Source: Gammaproteobacteria bacterium
GTDB taxonomy: Bacteria; Pseudomonadota; Gammaproteobacteria; Pseudomonadales; Azotimanducaceae
Reading direction: 5' to 3'
NCBI GenBank assembly: GCA_009837725.1
Contig: VXSY01000079.1
Span: forward strand, 1 to 39,244
DNA length: 39,244 nucleotides
Shown here: one piece after another, positions 1 through 8,694 of the stretch
How positions within the stretch are numbered: the first letter of the stretch is position 1
How the letters are laid out: each line of letters opens with the position of its first letter
Notes under the pieces: model-generated
What the model saw: only the letters and a program-made list of their open reading frames with translations
What the model was told of the DNA's origin: nothing
The model's database searches: none
Program-made: the position numbers and the translations under genes

Positions 1-973
<973 letters not shown>

Positions 974-1232
974 GGGGCTCTCAAGTCCGTGCTAAACGCG
1001 AAGCGCGCAAATATATACGCGGATGGCCTGCCTGTGCGTAACCCGCCGGTGCGGACCGGGCCGCCGCACGTAGCTTGCGCCTCAGCAAGGTTGGGTCGAT
1101 CTGGCTCGAGGCTTTGCGTGGCCGAAGATTGGCGCGTTGCGCGGCGGCGTCAAGCTCGTATAGTCCGTCCTTAAGCAGCGCAGTCATGGAGCGACGGGTG
1201 GCTGGGTCAAGGTTGCGTGGCTCAGGCCGCTG

Positions 1233-1469
1233 ATGCCCACGGTGCTTCGACAGGGACCGTACCGGCTCTTCTTCTACTCCAACGAAGCTGGCGAGCCTGT
1301 GCATGTCCATGTGGAGCGGGACCGTGATGTCGCCAAGTTCTGGCTCGACCCGGTGCGGTTGCAGCGGAGCGGTGGTTTTCGGGCAGCGGAGATCAGCCGG
1401 ATAGCGGGGTTGGTCGAGGAACACAGTGAGGAGATCATCGAGGCTTGGCATGGACACTTCGGCGATTGA
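1233..1469 (+). CDS. DUF4160 domain protein
   Basis: A 78-residue cytoplasmic protein. The pattern GPYRLFFYSNE..EPVHVHVERD....AKFWLDPV (8-41) followed by a Glu/Ile-rich helical end is what I know as DUF4160. The biochemical role of the family is not established. The following DUF2442 frame starts inside the last codons, so the two are translationally coupled, and these families are commonly found side by side. The compact pair recalls a toxin-antitoxin module, but that is inference. The next locus rightwards is a decayed toxin-antitoxin locus, so this is an accessory patch. No strong Shine-Dalgarno is seen before ATG 1233. Confidence 0.8.
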   Translation: MPTVLRQGPYRLFFYSNEAGEPVHVHVERDRDVAKFWLDPVRLQRSGGFRAAEISRIAGLVEEHSEEIIEAWHGHFGD

Positions 1470-1746
1470 GATGCGGACGCCTGTGGTGCTGGATGTGGAC
1501 GTGTCTGACGATACGTTCAGCGTGACGTTGAGCGACGGAAGGGCCCTTAGCGTTCCTTGCAGTTGGTATCCGAGGCTCGTCCACGCAACGGCGACGGAAA
1601 GAGATGGCTGGACGATCATCGACGGCGGAACCGGGATTCACTGGGAAGACATCGATGAGGACGTCAGTCTCGCCGGGCTTTTGGCCGGTACCCCGTCGCT
1701 CGAGAGCCAAGAGTCGTTGAGGCGTTGGTTGGCGCAAAGGGCGTAA
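1450..1746 (+). CDS. DUF2442 domain protein
   Basis: A 98-residue protein if started at ATG 1450, which gives the typical family opening MDTSAIEMRTP. A later ATG at 1471 is possible. The body shows VDVSDDTFSVTLSDGRALSVP, SWYPRL, and GGTGIHWEDIDEDVSLAGLL, all recognised as DUF2442. DUF2442 proteins are small, presumed DNA- or partner-binding proteins of unknown activity, and are often encoded directly after DUF4160 as here (overlap of 20 nt). The pair probably forms a functional unit. Whether it is a toxin-antitoxin pair cannot be told from sequence alone. Confidence 0.82.
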   Translation: MDTSAIEMRTPVVLDVDVSDDTFSVTLSDGRALSVPCSWYPRLVHATATERDGWTIIDGGTGIHWEDIDEDVSLAGLLAGTPSLESQESLRRWLAQRA

Positions 1747-1811
1747 GGCCCAGACGGCATAGCCCACAACCTCCCTCGGGATTGTCTGTGGGCAGAACCT
1801 CGCGGACGCAG

Positions 1812-2053
1812 TCAGCCAGCGTTTCGGAGTTCCTCCCGCACCACGCGCCGCAGGGTCGTCTCCAGTCCCTCGCTGGCTAGATACTCGCGCAGTGCGCGAT
1901 TGATCGCGGTTTGGTAGCCGCGTCCGGTGTCGCTGGCGCCGCGCGGAACGCGGCGACGACGTCGTCATCCAGCATGATGGTGATACGCGTCTTGCCGGGC
2001 TTGTCGACCGCCCGCCCCCGGGTAGCGTCGCCGAGGTCGTATTCCTTGCGCAT
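1812..2053 (-). pseudogene. BrnA-like antitoxin, broken by a one-base deletion
   Basis: Reading minus from ATG 2053 gives MRKEYDLGDATRG..., KPGKTRITIMLDDDVVAAFRA, then the frame is lost near 1943. Shifting by one base recovers ASDTGRGYQTAINRALREY and a C-terminal tail ending at TGA 1814-1812. The whole span is 242 nt, one short of 81 codons. The composite is a BrnA/COG3514-type ribbon-helix-helix antitoxin of about 80 residues: a basic strand KTRITIxLDDDV and the GYQTxINxALREYL helix. The break falls in a GC-only run (GCGCGGCGCC), so a sequencing error is possible, but the gene sits among other broken genes. The frame just upstream carries a BrnT-like tail. Confidence 0.7.
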
Positions 2054-2126
2054 AGATGGCTGTCTCCTTGCGAGTGGCGCGACGAGCCGAAATCAGTCTG
2101 ACTGGGTCGCCGCTGTGGCAGGCCGC
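2052..2126 (-). pseudogene. C-terminal remnant of a BrnT-like toxin
   Basis: Immediately upstream of the BrnA-like gene one minus-strand frame reads SGDPVRLISARRATRKETAIYAQ. This matches the hallmark C-terminal strand-helix of BrnT RNase toxins (R[IL]ISARxATRxE). The N-terminal two thirds of a BrnT are absent: upstream sequence in this frame is unrelated and instead merges, in another frame, into the PD-(D/E)XK fragment. The frame also runs on past the expected stop. It is therefore a deletion remnant. The assignment rests on one short motif plus position next to a BrnA-like antitoxin. Confidence 0.5.
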
Positions 2127-2133
2127 ATGAAAG

Positions 2134-2376
2134 CTTGTCTTGCTGATAAAGGCAGACTTCCATCCGCTCCGGGACGCTTGCGACATCGTGCTGGTGGAGC
2201 AATGCGGCGACAAAGTCCCGTCCGCAACGGTGCAACTGATCGTCCACGCCCGCGTACTTCGCGTCGGCCCACTGGATCAGCCAACAGATCATCGCATCCT
2301 GCGAAAGCTCCTTGGTGGCATATGTGAACAGGTTTGGTCCCTTTGGTCGTTGGTCTGACATGCGAGCCCTTTTCAT
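2134..2376 (-). pseudogene. PD-(D/E)XK nuclease family protein, N-terminal fragment
   Basis: From ATG 2376 (or 2361) the minus strand encodes about 80 residues with the family opening PNLFTYATKELSQDAMICWL..WAD, ...LHRCGRDFVAALL, ...PERMEVCLYQQDK. This NLF..AT.ELSQDA...WLL signature begins a class of PD-(D/E)XK nuclease-superfamily proteins, usually several hundred residues long. The catalytic D and ExK, which come after the 'VEV' strand, are gone. From about 2133 the sequence switches to the BrnT-like tail. The gene starts 28 nt after the WYL regulator stop on the same strand, so it may once have been the third gene of that operon. Confidence 0.6.
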
Positions 2377-2403
2377 GATGAATGTGCAGCTATGTGGGGG
2401 AGA

Positions 2404-3423
2404 CTATCGGTCGGGCAGCTTCCCATACATCGCGGCACTTTGTTCGGCCATAGCGGCGAACTCCTTGCGGAGCGATGTTGGACCCATCACTTCCACGCCC
2501 GGGCCGAAGCCGAGCAGCCACCAGCGCAGGTCGGCTGTGTCCGCGACGGTGGCTTCGATGAGGACGCGGCCGTCGTCTTGCACGGTCGCGCGGTGGTCTG
2601 CCGACAGTCGGCTTTCGATCAAGTGGATGGCTGCGTCCGCCTGGAACAGAGCCTTGAGTTCGAGCCTCTCCGTGCCGACCGGATAGGAGAACCTCTGGCC
2701 CTCCTGCACGTGCTTGGCAAGGCGGAATCCTTTGGGCACCTTGGCGGCTTGCTCCATGACGGTGGCCGCCCGCATCCGGTGCAAGGCAAAGTGGCGCACG
2801 TCCGTGAAGCCCGACGCGGTGGCAACCAAATAGACAACGCCCTCGCGTAGCACGATGCCGAGGGGGTTGAGGACCAGTCCTCTTGCACGCCTGTCCGTCC
2901 GGTTGCGATAGTCCACTTCGAGCTGCCTGCCATCGAGCAGGGCGTCGTAGACGGCGCTTTGGATGCGGCTGGGGATCGACGGCGGCTTCAGGACTGGTCC
3001 GCGCTGGATGATCTTCGCCCGGTCACGCCAGCGCCCAAGCGGCAAGTCGCCAAGAACCCGGTCAGCGTGCTTGAAATAGGCGTCGAGTTGGCGCAGCGCC
3101 CCCGGCGGGAGGGCGGCGGTCAGGTGGTCCCGCGCCATGCACAGGACGAGTGCGGTTGGTGGGCTCATGGCCGGGAGTTGGGTCAATGCCGTCTTGTCAA
3201 CCCAATACCAGTGGTTGGCCGGGCCGTGCGTCTCGGCGGCGATAGGGAAGGTCGCCGACAACCTCTCCAGATTGCGCTGTATGGAGCGCACGGTGACATC
3301 GAAGTCGAGGTCACGGGCGCGCAGTTCTTCCCAAATCTGCCGGGTGCTCTTGCTGCGCGGATGCTGGGGTATCGCCTGAAGCATTGCCAGCGTCCGCAGC
3401 GCCGTGTCGGTCACATTGCGCAC
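2404..3423 (-). CDS. WYL domain transcriptional regulator
   Basis: A 339-residue regulator. Residues 1-75 form a winged-helix region (STRQIWEEL....DVTVRSIQRNLERLSATFPI). Residues about 153-222 form the WYL domain (QLEVDYRNR..., NPLGIVLREGVVYLVATASG, HFALHRMRAATV). A C-terminal extension of the WCX type ends in ...GPGVEVMGPTSLRKEFAAMAEQ. WYL proteins sense ligands, often nucleic acid or nucleotide, and regulate defence or DNA-damage genes. It follows the double-AAA+ ATPase by 43 nt on the same strand, so it is co-transcribed and likely controls that operon. Start at ATG 3423 matches the usual length. Confidence 0.9.
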   Translation of the reverse strand: MRNVTDTALRTLAMLQAIPQHPRSKSTRQIWEELRARDLDFDVTVRSIQRNLERLSATFPIAAETHGPANHWYWVDKTALTQLPAMSPPTALVLCMARDHLTAALPPGALRQLDAYFKHADRVLGDLPLGRWRDRAKIIQRGPVLKPPSIPSRIQSAVYDALLDGRQLEVDYRNRTDRRARGLVLNPLGIVLREGVVYLVATASGFTDVRHFALHRMRAATVMEQAAKVPKGFRLAKHVQEGQRFSYPVGTERLELKALFQADAAIHLIESRLSADHRATVQDDGRVLIEATVADTADLRWWLLGFGPGVEVMGPTSLRKEFAAMAEQSAAMYGKLPDR

Positions 3424-3466
3424 GGACGTACTCTCCGTTGGTGAAATGGTTCACGGTCCTCACCGT

Positions 3467-5542
3467 TCACGCGCCGAACCCCACCGCGCCCGCCTGATCC
3501 GGTTTGGCGTCGCACTCGGTGCGCAGCATCGCCACCAGTGCTTCCGCGTCTCTCGTCTGCCCCAGAACGGTCGCCTTGCGCCGCACCACCTCGAAGTCGC
3601 CCGGGGTGAGCACGCGCATGGCGCCGACTTCCGGCGGCGCATCCTTGCCGAAGAACACGCGAAACGCCTCGGCCGCGGCCCGCGGCTTCAGGTAGCCGAG
3701 CGTCGCCTTGAACACAAACCGACGCAGCGCCGCGCTGTCGAGCGCCTCGCCGAAGTTGGTGGTGCAGGCGAATGGCAGTGGATGGCTTTCCATCCAGGTG
3801 AGCATCTCGTTGACTTGGCTCACTTCCCAGTGCCGGTGGGCGCCGCGGCGGTCCGCCAAGAGCGAATCCGCTTCGTCAAAGACGAGGAACGCTTGTTCGT
3901 CCCGGGCTTCGGCGAAGGCGGCGGCGATGTTGCGCTCCGATTGGCCCACCCACATGCTGATGAGATCGGACGTGCGCTTCTGCATCACTTCGAGGCCCAG
4001 GCGATCGGCCAAGTAGCGCACATAAGCGCTTTTGCCGGTGCCAGGTGGTCCCTGCAGGCAAAGCGAGAACCGTCGCTGGCGGCTGCTTTCGAGCCTTTCG
4101 GCCAGCACGTCGACATCGAGGTTGGTCTCGATCAGCGCCGTCGCGAAGCGTACTTGGGGCGTCGCCTGAGGCCGTTCACAGCCGAGCAATCGCGACAGGC
4201 TCCGAACACCGCGCCGTACCGTGTCGAAGTCCCCTGCGCCAAGACGCGCGGCCGCCGTCGCACCGGCCGCGACGCCTGGCGTCGCGTCGAACTCCCGCGC
4301 CAGCGCAGCCGCGTCGTCGTCGGACGCCTCGATGCCGTGACGCGCCAGTTGTCGGGACCAAATGCGCGAGCGGATGCGCGGTGGCGGCTGGCGCATCTCC
4401 AAGGCGAACATCATGCGGCGCAGAAACGCAGGGTTGATGCTGCCGGCGACGTTGGTAGTCCAAATCGTCGGCGTGCGAGTTTGTTCCAGCAGGCGGTTCA
4501 TGAACACCTTCGAGTTCGCCCCGGGCTTCGCACGCGACGCGCGGAAGCCAAGCTCAAGAACGTCCACATTAACGCCCGAGAGGAGATCGTCCATTTCGTC
4601 GAACAGAAGCAGCGCCCGCGGGTCGTTGCCGAGCAGGCTCTGGGCTAGCCGAAGTTCGTTCAGTCGTCCTCTGCGACTCGGTTCGTCGCCGTCCCCGTCA
4701 TCCTCGCCGACGCTGAACAGAGCCACACCAAGGCGCTCCGCAAGCACGCGGCAGAACTCCGTCTTGCCGGTCCCCGGCGGACCGTACAGGAGGACGTTGA
4801 CGCCCCGCGCTTCCTCGCGCAGTGCGCCACGCAGCAATCGCTCGACGTCATCCCGGCCTTGTCCGAGGTGCTCGAAGTCAGACCACTCGAGCTCACTCTC
4901 CTGCACTCCGCCGAGCAGCAGTTCTCGCACGTCGCTGCGCCGGTCCATCTCTGACGCCAGCCGGTACAGCCGTTGCACACACTCGATGTCCTGATCGTCT
5001 TCGACATACACCAAGCCCGAGCGAATGAGTGGCGCATCGGAGGCAAACTGCCGGGCGACTGCGCCGGCCGGCATGTCAAGCAGCGCCGACAAGGTTGGCC
5101 GGCTGAGGTTCATCGCCTTCGAGTGATGTCGCCTCGGCCCGGAAAACACCGAGTCAACGAAGTCCTCGACGAACGGCTCCATCCGATATCGCAAGAGCAA
5201 CTCGAGGACGGCAACCCCATTGTCGTCGATGCCGACGATTGCCCGGAGTGCGTCGAGGCGACGGGCCGTGTGATCCCGAGCCGTCGCCGGAAGGCCCTGA
5301 CTCGCCGCATCGACGGCCTGCTGCAGGCGCTCGCGGGTGCTGGCCGGCACATAGCCAAGCGAGCCGTGCCCATCCCCCGGCAGATGCAGCTGATGCTTGA
5401 TCGCGTCGATCCCAAGGAGGTCGGCGTGTTCCGCGTCGAGCCATTCCATCACATCCTTGGCGTATGACTTCCATCGGCCCGGCCGACCGACGATATTGCC
5501 AAGGTAGGTGAGGATCAGGCGGCGGACGTGGGTTGGGAGCAT
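3467..5542 (-). CDS. Double-AAA+ domain ATPase
   Basis: A 691-residue cytoplasmic ATPase. The N-terminal 240 residues are helical with no motif I recognise. AAA+ domain 1 has Walker A GPPGTGK (254-260) and Walker B LLLFDE (311-316). AAA+ domain 2 has Walker A GPPGTGKS (498-505) and Walker B FLVFDE (552-557), then a sensor-1 stretch FACTTN. Both domains keep the acidic Walker B pair, so both may hydrolyse ATP, as in CDC48-like hexameric unfoldases. The gene leads a minus-strand operon with the WYL regulator. The combination and the neighbouring nuclease fragment suggest a stress or defence role, which is inference. The left edge abuts the crotonase operon (96 nt). Confidence 0.88.
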   Translation of the reverse strand: MLPTHVRRLILTYLGNIVGRPGRWKSYAKDVMEWLDAEHADLLGIDAIKHQLHLPGDGHGSLGYVPASTRERLQQAVDAASQGLPATARDHTARRLDALRAIVGIDDNGVAVLELLLRYRMEPFVEDFVDSVFSGPRRHHSKAMNLSRPTLSALLDMPAGAVARQFASDAPLIRSGLVYVEDDQDIECVQRLYRLASEMDRRSDVRELLLGGVQESELEWSDFEHLGQGRDDVERLLRGALREEARGVNVLLYGPPGTGKTEFCRVLAERLGVALFSVGEDDGDGDEPSRRGRLNELRLAQSLLGNDPRALLLFDEMDDLLSGVNVDVLELGFRASRAKPGANSKVFMNRLLEQTRTPTIWTTNVAGSINPAFLRRMMFALEMRQPPPRIRSRIWSRQLARHGIEASDDDAAALAREFDATPGVAAGATAAARLGAGDFDTVRRGVRSLSRLLGCERPQATPQVRFATALIETNLDVDVLAERLESSRQRRFSLCLQGPPGTGKSAYVRYLADRLGLEVMQKRTSDLISMWVGQSERNIAAAFAEARDEQAFLVFDEADSLLADRRGAHRHWEVSQVNEMLTWMESHPLPFACTTNFGEALDSAALRRFVFKATLGYLKPRAAAEAFRVFFGKDAPPEVGAMRVLTPGDFEVVRRKATVLGQTRDAEALVAMLRTECDAKPDQAGAVGFGA

Positions 5543-5638
5543 CGGGTCACCTCGGGTTTCATGTCACCGAGGCATTATGGGTTTCCTTTGCGACAACAAG
5601 CGTCGCAAGCGCGTACCAAATGCTCCGCTTACGTCGTC

Positions 5639-6469
5639 TCACCCAGGGTAATCGAACACCGGCTCGCGCTTCTCCATGAAGGCGCGCACGGCTTCGCGGT
5701 GGTCGGCTTGGGCCGAGGCTCGCACCATGCGGTCGGCTTCTGCGGCCAGGCAAGTGCGGAAATCCGTGGTGAGCGCGCGGTTGAGGTTCTCCTTCATGTA
5801 GCGCAGCGCCGTGCGGGGGCCATTGGCGATCTGCCGGGCAATCTCTTGCGCCTCTTCGCGCGCGGTCTCGTAAGGGGCGAGGCGGTTGACGATGCCGAGC
5901 GCAAGGCATTCGGTGGCGGGGACGCGGCGCCCGGTGAGGTATAGGTCCTTGGCGATGGCTGGTCCGACGAGCTGGGTGAGCAGCCAACTGCCGCCGTAGT
6001 CGCCGGAGAGGCCAATATTGCGGAAGGCCGTGGTGATGAACGTGTCTTCGGCCATGACGCGCATGTCCGCCGCCAAGGCGATGGACAGGCCCGCGCCGGC
6101 GGCCGGGCCGGGTAGTGCGGCGACAATGGGCTTGGCGAGTTCGTGCATCCGCAGTGTGAGGGTTTCCTGCTTGCGGATGAGTGTGCGCACGGCGTCGTCG
6201 GGGCCGGGTTTCGGTGCGTCCGAGGGCGGCTTGCTCGATCCGCCCATGCCGGACACGTCGCCGCCGGCGCAGAAGGCGCGTCCGGCGCCGGTGAGGACAA
6301 TGGCGCCGCAGCGCGGGTCGCCTTCGAGCGTGAGCAGGATCTCGCGCAACGCCGGAGTCAGGATGTCACCGAGCGCGTTGCGTTTGTGCGGCTTGTTCAA
6401 AGTGACGGTGGCGACGCCATCGTCGAGATCGCAGAGGAGTTCCGTAGTTCCGGTGTCAATGGCGGTCAC
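5639..6469 (-). CDS. Enoyl-CoA hydratase/isomerase family protein (A)
   Basis: Crotonase-fold protein, 276 residues from GTG 6469, chosen because AAGGA lies seven bases upstream and family homology (TTELLCDLDDGVATVTLNKP) begins just inside. The upstream ATG 6592 would add 41 non-homologous residues and overlap gene B. Oxyanion-hole segments are GAGRAFCAGGD (61-71) and GPAAGAGLSIALAAD (121-135). The first catalytic Glu of true hydratases is missing. The second position region reads LSGDYGG with Asp157, as in PaaG-type isomerases. It is therefore more likely an isomerase or other acyl-CoA enzyme than a hydratase. The substrate is unknown. It is second in a two-crotonase operon. Confidence 0.88.
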   Translation of the reverse strand: MTAIDTGTTELLCDLDDGVATVTLNKPHKRNALGDILTPALREILLTLEGDPRCGAIVLTGAGRAFCAGGDVSGMGGSSKPPSDAPKPGPDDAVRTLIRKQETLTLRMHELAKPIVAALPGPAAGAGLSIALAADMRVMAEDTFITTAFRNIGLSGDYGGSWLLTQLVGPAIAKDLYLTGRRVPATECLALGIVNRLAPYETAREEAQEIARQIANGPRTALRYMKENLNRALTTDFRTCLAAEADRMVRASAQADHREAVRAFMEKREPVFDYPG

Positions 6470-6492
6470 TTGCTGGTCCTTTTGGTCGTTGT

Positions 6493-6528
6493 GCGCCCTT
6501 GCGGGCGCTTCGGCAGTTGCTTCGCAAC
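6493..6528. repeat. REP-like double hairpin between the two crotonase genes
   Basis: Two adjacent palindromes fill the 79-nt spacer: GCGCCC-TTGC-GGGCGC (6493-6508) and GTTGC-TTC-GCAAC (6516-6528). The same two-hairpin architecture recurs at 18320-18361, and single arms recur at 11440-11454 and 24887-24905. I read these as members of one dispersed intergenic repeat family. Confidence 0.6.
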
Positions 6529-6548
6529 GGCTGGCTGAGCGGAGGCGT

Positions 6549-7349
6549 TCAGTTGCCCTTGAACGAGGGCTCCGCCTTGGCGAGATAGGCACGGATGGCT
6601 TCGGCGCGGTCTTCCGTGGTGGCGGAGAGGATGTTCTGGTCCACGTCCATGTGCATTACGGCGCGGTCCATGCTGCCGGCAAGGGCGTCCACGCTCTGCT
6701 TGATCATCTGCGCTGCAATGGGCGACTTGGCGGCGTATCGCGTCGCCCATTCCCGCGCCGTGTCCATCAGCTCCGCACGCGGCACGAGGTCGTCGATGAC
6801 GCCCCATTCGAGCAGCGTGTTGGCGTAAGCGCGCTCGCCTCCGGCCACAAGGCGCTTGGTGCGGGCCGGTCCGACGAGATGCAGCAACAGCGGCAGCCCC
6901 TTCCACATGAGGTTCACGCCAATGTCGATCTCCGGATACTGCATGAAGCAGTCGTCCGCGCCGATGCGGAAATCCATCGCCGTAGCGAGCACCGCCCCAC
7001 CTCCCATCGCGGCCCCGTTCCAGGCCGCAATGGTGATCTGATCCATTTCGTGCACCGCCAGCGTCGCGCGTTCCCCAATCCGCGCCGACCGACGCCGCAT
7101 CACCAACCGAGGATCGGCGGGGCCACCGCCGCCATCGGTGAGATCCGCACCCGAGGAGAAGTGCTTTCCGGCACCGGTGAAGATGACCGCCCGCGTATCG
7201 CCGTCATCGCGAAACGAAAGCGCCACTGCCTCAATCTCGGCCAGGTGCGCGTGGTGCAGCGCATTCGCCTTGTGCGGTCGATTGAAGGTGACGGTGGCCA
7301 CCGCCCCATCGCGCGCAACCTGAAGATGCTCGTACTCAGCCAATCCCAA
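6549..7349 (-). CDS. Enoyl-CoA hydratase/isomerase family protein (B)
   Basis: Crotonase-fold protein of 266 residues from ATG 7349. Oxyanion-hole motifs are GAGKHFSSGADL (59-70) and AAWNGAAMGGGAVLATAMDFR (108-128). The strand following reads FMQYPEIDIG, with Glu140 at the position of the second catalytic Glu of enoyl-CoA hydratases, while the first Glu is replaced (GGGAV). It acts on a CoA thioester in fatty acid or aromatic acid degradation. The exact substrate cannot be read. It is first gene of the minus-strand pair with crotonase A, 79 nt apart. Confidence 0.9.
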   Translation of the reverse strand: MGLAEYEHLQVARDGAVATVTFNRPHKANALHHAHLAEIEAVALSFRDDGDTRAVIFTGAGKHFSSGADLTDGGGGPADPRLVMRRRSARIGERATLAVHEMDQITIAAWNGAAMGGGAVLATAMDFRIGADDCFMQYPEIDIGVNLMWKGLPLLLHLVGPARTKRLVAGGERAYANTLLEWGVIDDLVPRAELMDTAREWATRYAAKSPIAAQMIKQSVDALAGSMDRAVMHMDVDQNILSATTEDRAEAIRAYLAKAEPSFKGN

Positions 7350-7471
7350 GTCCTACCTGAAAGTGGCTCGTGATGTTACCGAATCCGGACAACTGTGAGC
7401 TTGAGGACGTGCTTTCGGCGGATCCAGCCGAACGAGCCATTGCCAGAGGAGGAAAGTGGGAGGAGTTAGGT

Positions 7472-7511
7472 GTAGGCTGGTGGGACCGGGGGTGATCCCA
7501 ACGCAGCCTAC
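7472..7511. repeat. Palindromic intergenic repeat
   Basis: GTAGGCTG (7472-7479) pairs with CAGCCTAC (7504-7511), and inside it TGGGA (7481-7485) pairs with TCCCA (7496-7500), giving a long two-part hairpin. The GTAGG...CCTAC ends resemble those of other palindromic elements in the window (13.7 kb, 24.9 kb). Confidence 0.6.
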
Positions 7512-7641
7512 GAGGGGAGGGGTTCCTTCGCCGGTTGCCGCTCGCCCCCCGCTGGAGGGTGGTTGGCACCGCTTCCTGCCGTGCTTGTTGGGTTGCCTAG
7601 GCTCTCCAATGGGCAGCGGCATTCACTGCTTGGCTGCGTAT

Positions 7642-7656
7642 GTTACTTTCGGTAAC
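7642..7656. promoter_or_regulatory. Operator-like palindrome GTTAC-N5-GTAAC
   Basis: A perfect 5-bp inverted repeat with a 5-bp centre lies 257 nt upstream of the ABC operon and 293 nt upstream of the crotonases. This geometry is typical of TetR-family operators. No TetR gene is in the window, so the binding protein is unknown. Confidence 0.35.
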
Positions 7657-7674
7657 GCCGTGGTCAAGAGTAAC

Positions 7675-7698
7675 AACGCAACACGTCGTTGCGTTTTT
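7675..7698 (+). terminator. Rho-independent terminator-like hairpin
   Basis: AACGCAAC (7675-7682), loop ACGTC, GTTGCGTT (7688-7695) followed by TTT, giving an eight-pair stem and a five-T run. It points plus, yet no plus-strand gene precedes it for thousands of bases. It may end a short transcript starting within 7350-7670, or act as a leader attenuator of the ABC operon. Confidence 0.45.
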
Positions 7699-7912
7699 GC
7701 TGCATCGAGATGCTCTCTGCCACCTCACGAATCAACACGACAGGCCGGCGGACTTGCGCCGGTTCCGATGCCTGTGGTCCGCCCGACGGATTTCTGCGCG
7801 CGCCGCGTAAGACCGGGCATCAGGAAGCCGTTTCGAGTTCTCATGTGCGTGATGGACCGACGGATCACGAGTGCGACCGCGTACAACGGTGCTTGTTGAG
7901 AGGGTTCCCTTC

Positions 7913-8638
7913 ATGGCCGAAAGTGCCGCCACATCCGACGCGCAGCCCGTCATCCAGGTGAAGGGACTGCACAAGCACTACCGCATGGGTGCCGAGACGA
8001 TCCGCGCATTGAACGGCGTCGATTGCACGATTCGCGAGAACGAATACGTGGCCGTGATGGGCCCGTCGGGCTCCGGCAAGTCCACGCTCATGAACATCAT
8101 CGGCTGTCTCGACCAACCTTCCGCCGGCGAATACTGGTTGTCAGGCGAGAACGTCTCAACGCTTGGCGACGGGGCGTTGGCGCGCGTGCGCAACCGGCGC
8201 ATCGGCTTCGTCTTCCAGACCTTCAACCTATTGCCACGCGCCAACGCGCTGCACAACGTCGAGGTGCCGTTGCTGTACGGCGGCATCGGTCGCCGGGGTC
8301 GACGCATTCGGGCGCGCGAAGCCTTGGAGCGGGTCGGATTGGGCGATCGCATGGATCACAGGCCGAACGAACTCTCCGGCGGCCAGCGGCAACGTGTCGC
8401 AGTGGCTCGAGCCCTCGTGAACGAGCCCAGCATCCTGCTCGCAGACGAGCCGACCGGCAATCTCGACAGCCGCACGGGGCAAGACATCATGGATCTGTTC
8501 GGCACCCTGCATCAGGCCGGCCAGACGATCATCCTGGTCACGCACGAGCCGGAGGTCGCGCGCCGCGCAGGACGTCATGTCCACCTGATGGATGGCGTTG
8601 TGACGGAGGATTACCTGACCCAAGAGCCTGACGCATGA
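7913..8638 (+). CDS. MacB-type ABC transporter ATP-binding protein
   Basis: A 241-residue nucleotide-binding subunit of a LolD/MacB-type exporter. Walker A GPSGSGKS (50-57), Q-loop FQTFNLLP (101-108), signature LSGGQ (154-158), Walker B ILLADE (174-179), and switch histidine in [13 protein letters not shown] 7913 is chosen over the upstream in-frame start at 7871 because homology begins soon after it. The adaptor frame overlaps the stop by four bases (ATGA at 8635) but probably starts at 8695. It works with the adaptor and permease that follow, powering export or extraction of a lipophilic substrate, peptide or lipoprotein at the inner membrane. Confidence 0.93.
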   Translation: MAESAATSDAQPVIQVKGLHKHYRMGAETIRALNGVDCTIRENEYVAVMGPSGSGKSTLMNIIGCLDQPSAGEYWLSGENVSTLGDGALARVRNRRIGFVFQTFNLLPRANALHNVEVPLLYGGIGRRGRRIRAREALERVGLGDRMDHRPNELSGGQRQRVAVARALVNEPSILLADEPTGNLDSRTGQDIMDLFGTLHQAGQTIILVTHEPEVARRAGRHVHLMDGVVTEDYLTQEPDA

Positions 8639-8694
8639 CGCCGACGACGACGAAACGAGTCGGCAACCTCTCGCCAAATGGGGGAGCCCCTTCC

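Larger units (their letters stand above)
7350..7912. other. Gene-free divergent spacer, 563 nt
   Basis: No frame here resembles a known protein and the open frames that cross it have no homology-like features. The spacer separates the minus-strand crotonase pair from the plus-strand ABC operon, so it must hold both promoters. I see three structured sites, listed separately: a palindromic repeat, an operator-like GTTAC palindrome and a terminator-like hairpin. A small RNA ending at the hairpin is possible but unproven. Confidence 0.5.

Noticed and set aside
974-1170. SAH riboswitch upstream of ahcY
   Set aside because: A local hairpin with CTTGC/GCAAG exists, but I could not assemble the conserved SAH riboswitch core or pseudoknot.
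981-1619. Minus-strand open frame across the DUF4160/DUF2442 pair
   Set aside because: Overlaps two recognised genes on the other strand; its non-overlapping end has no recognisable domain.
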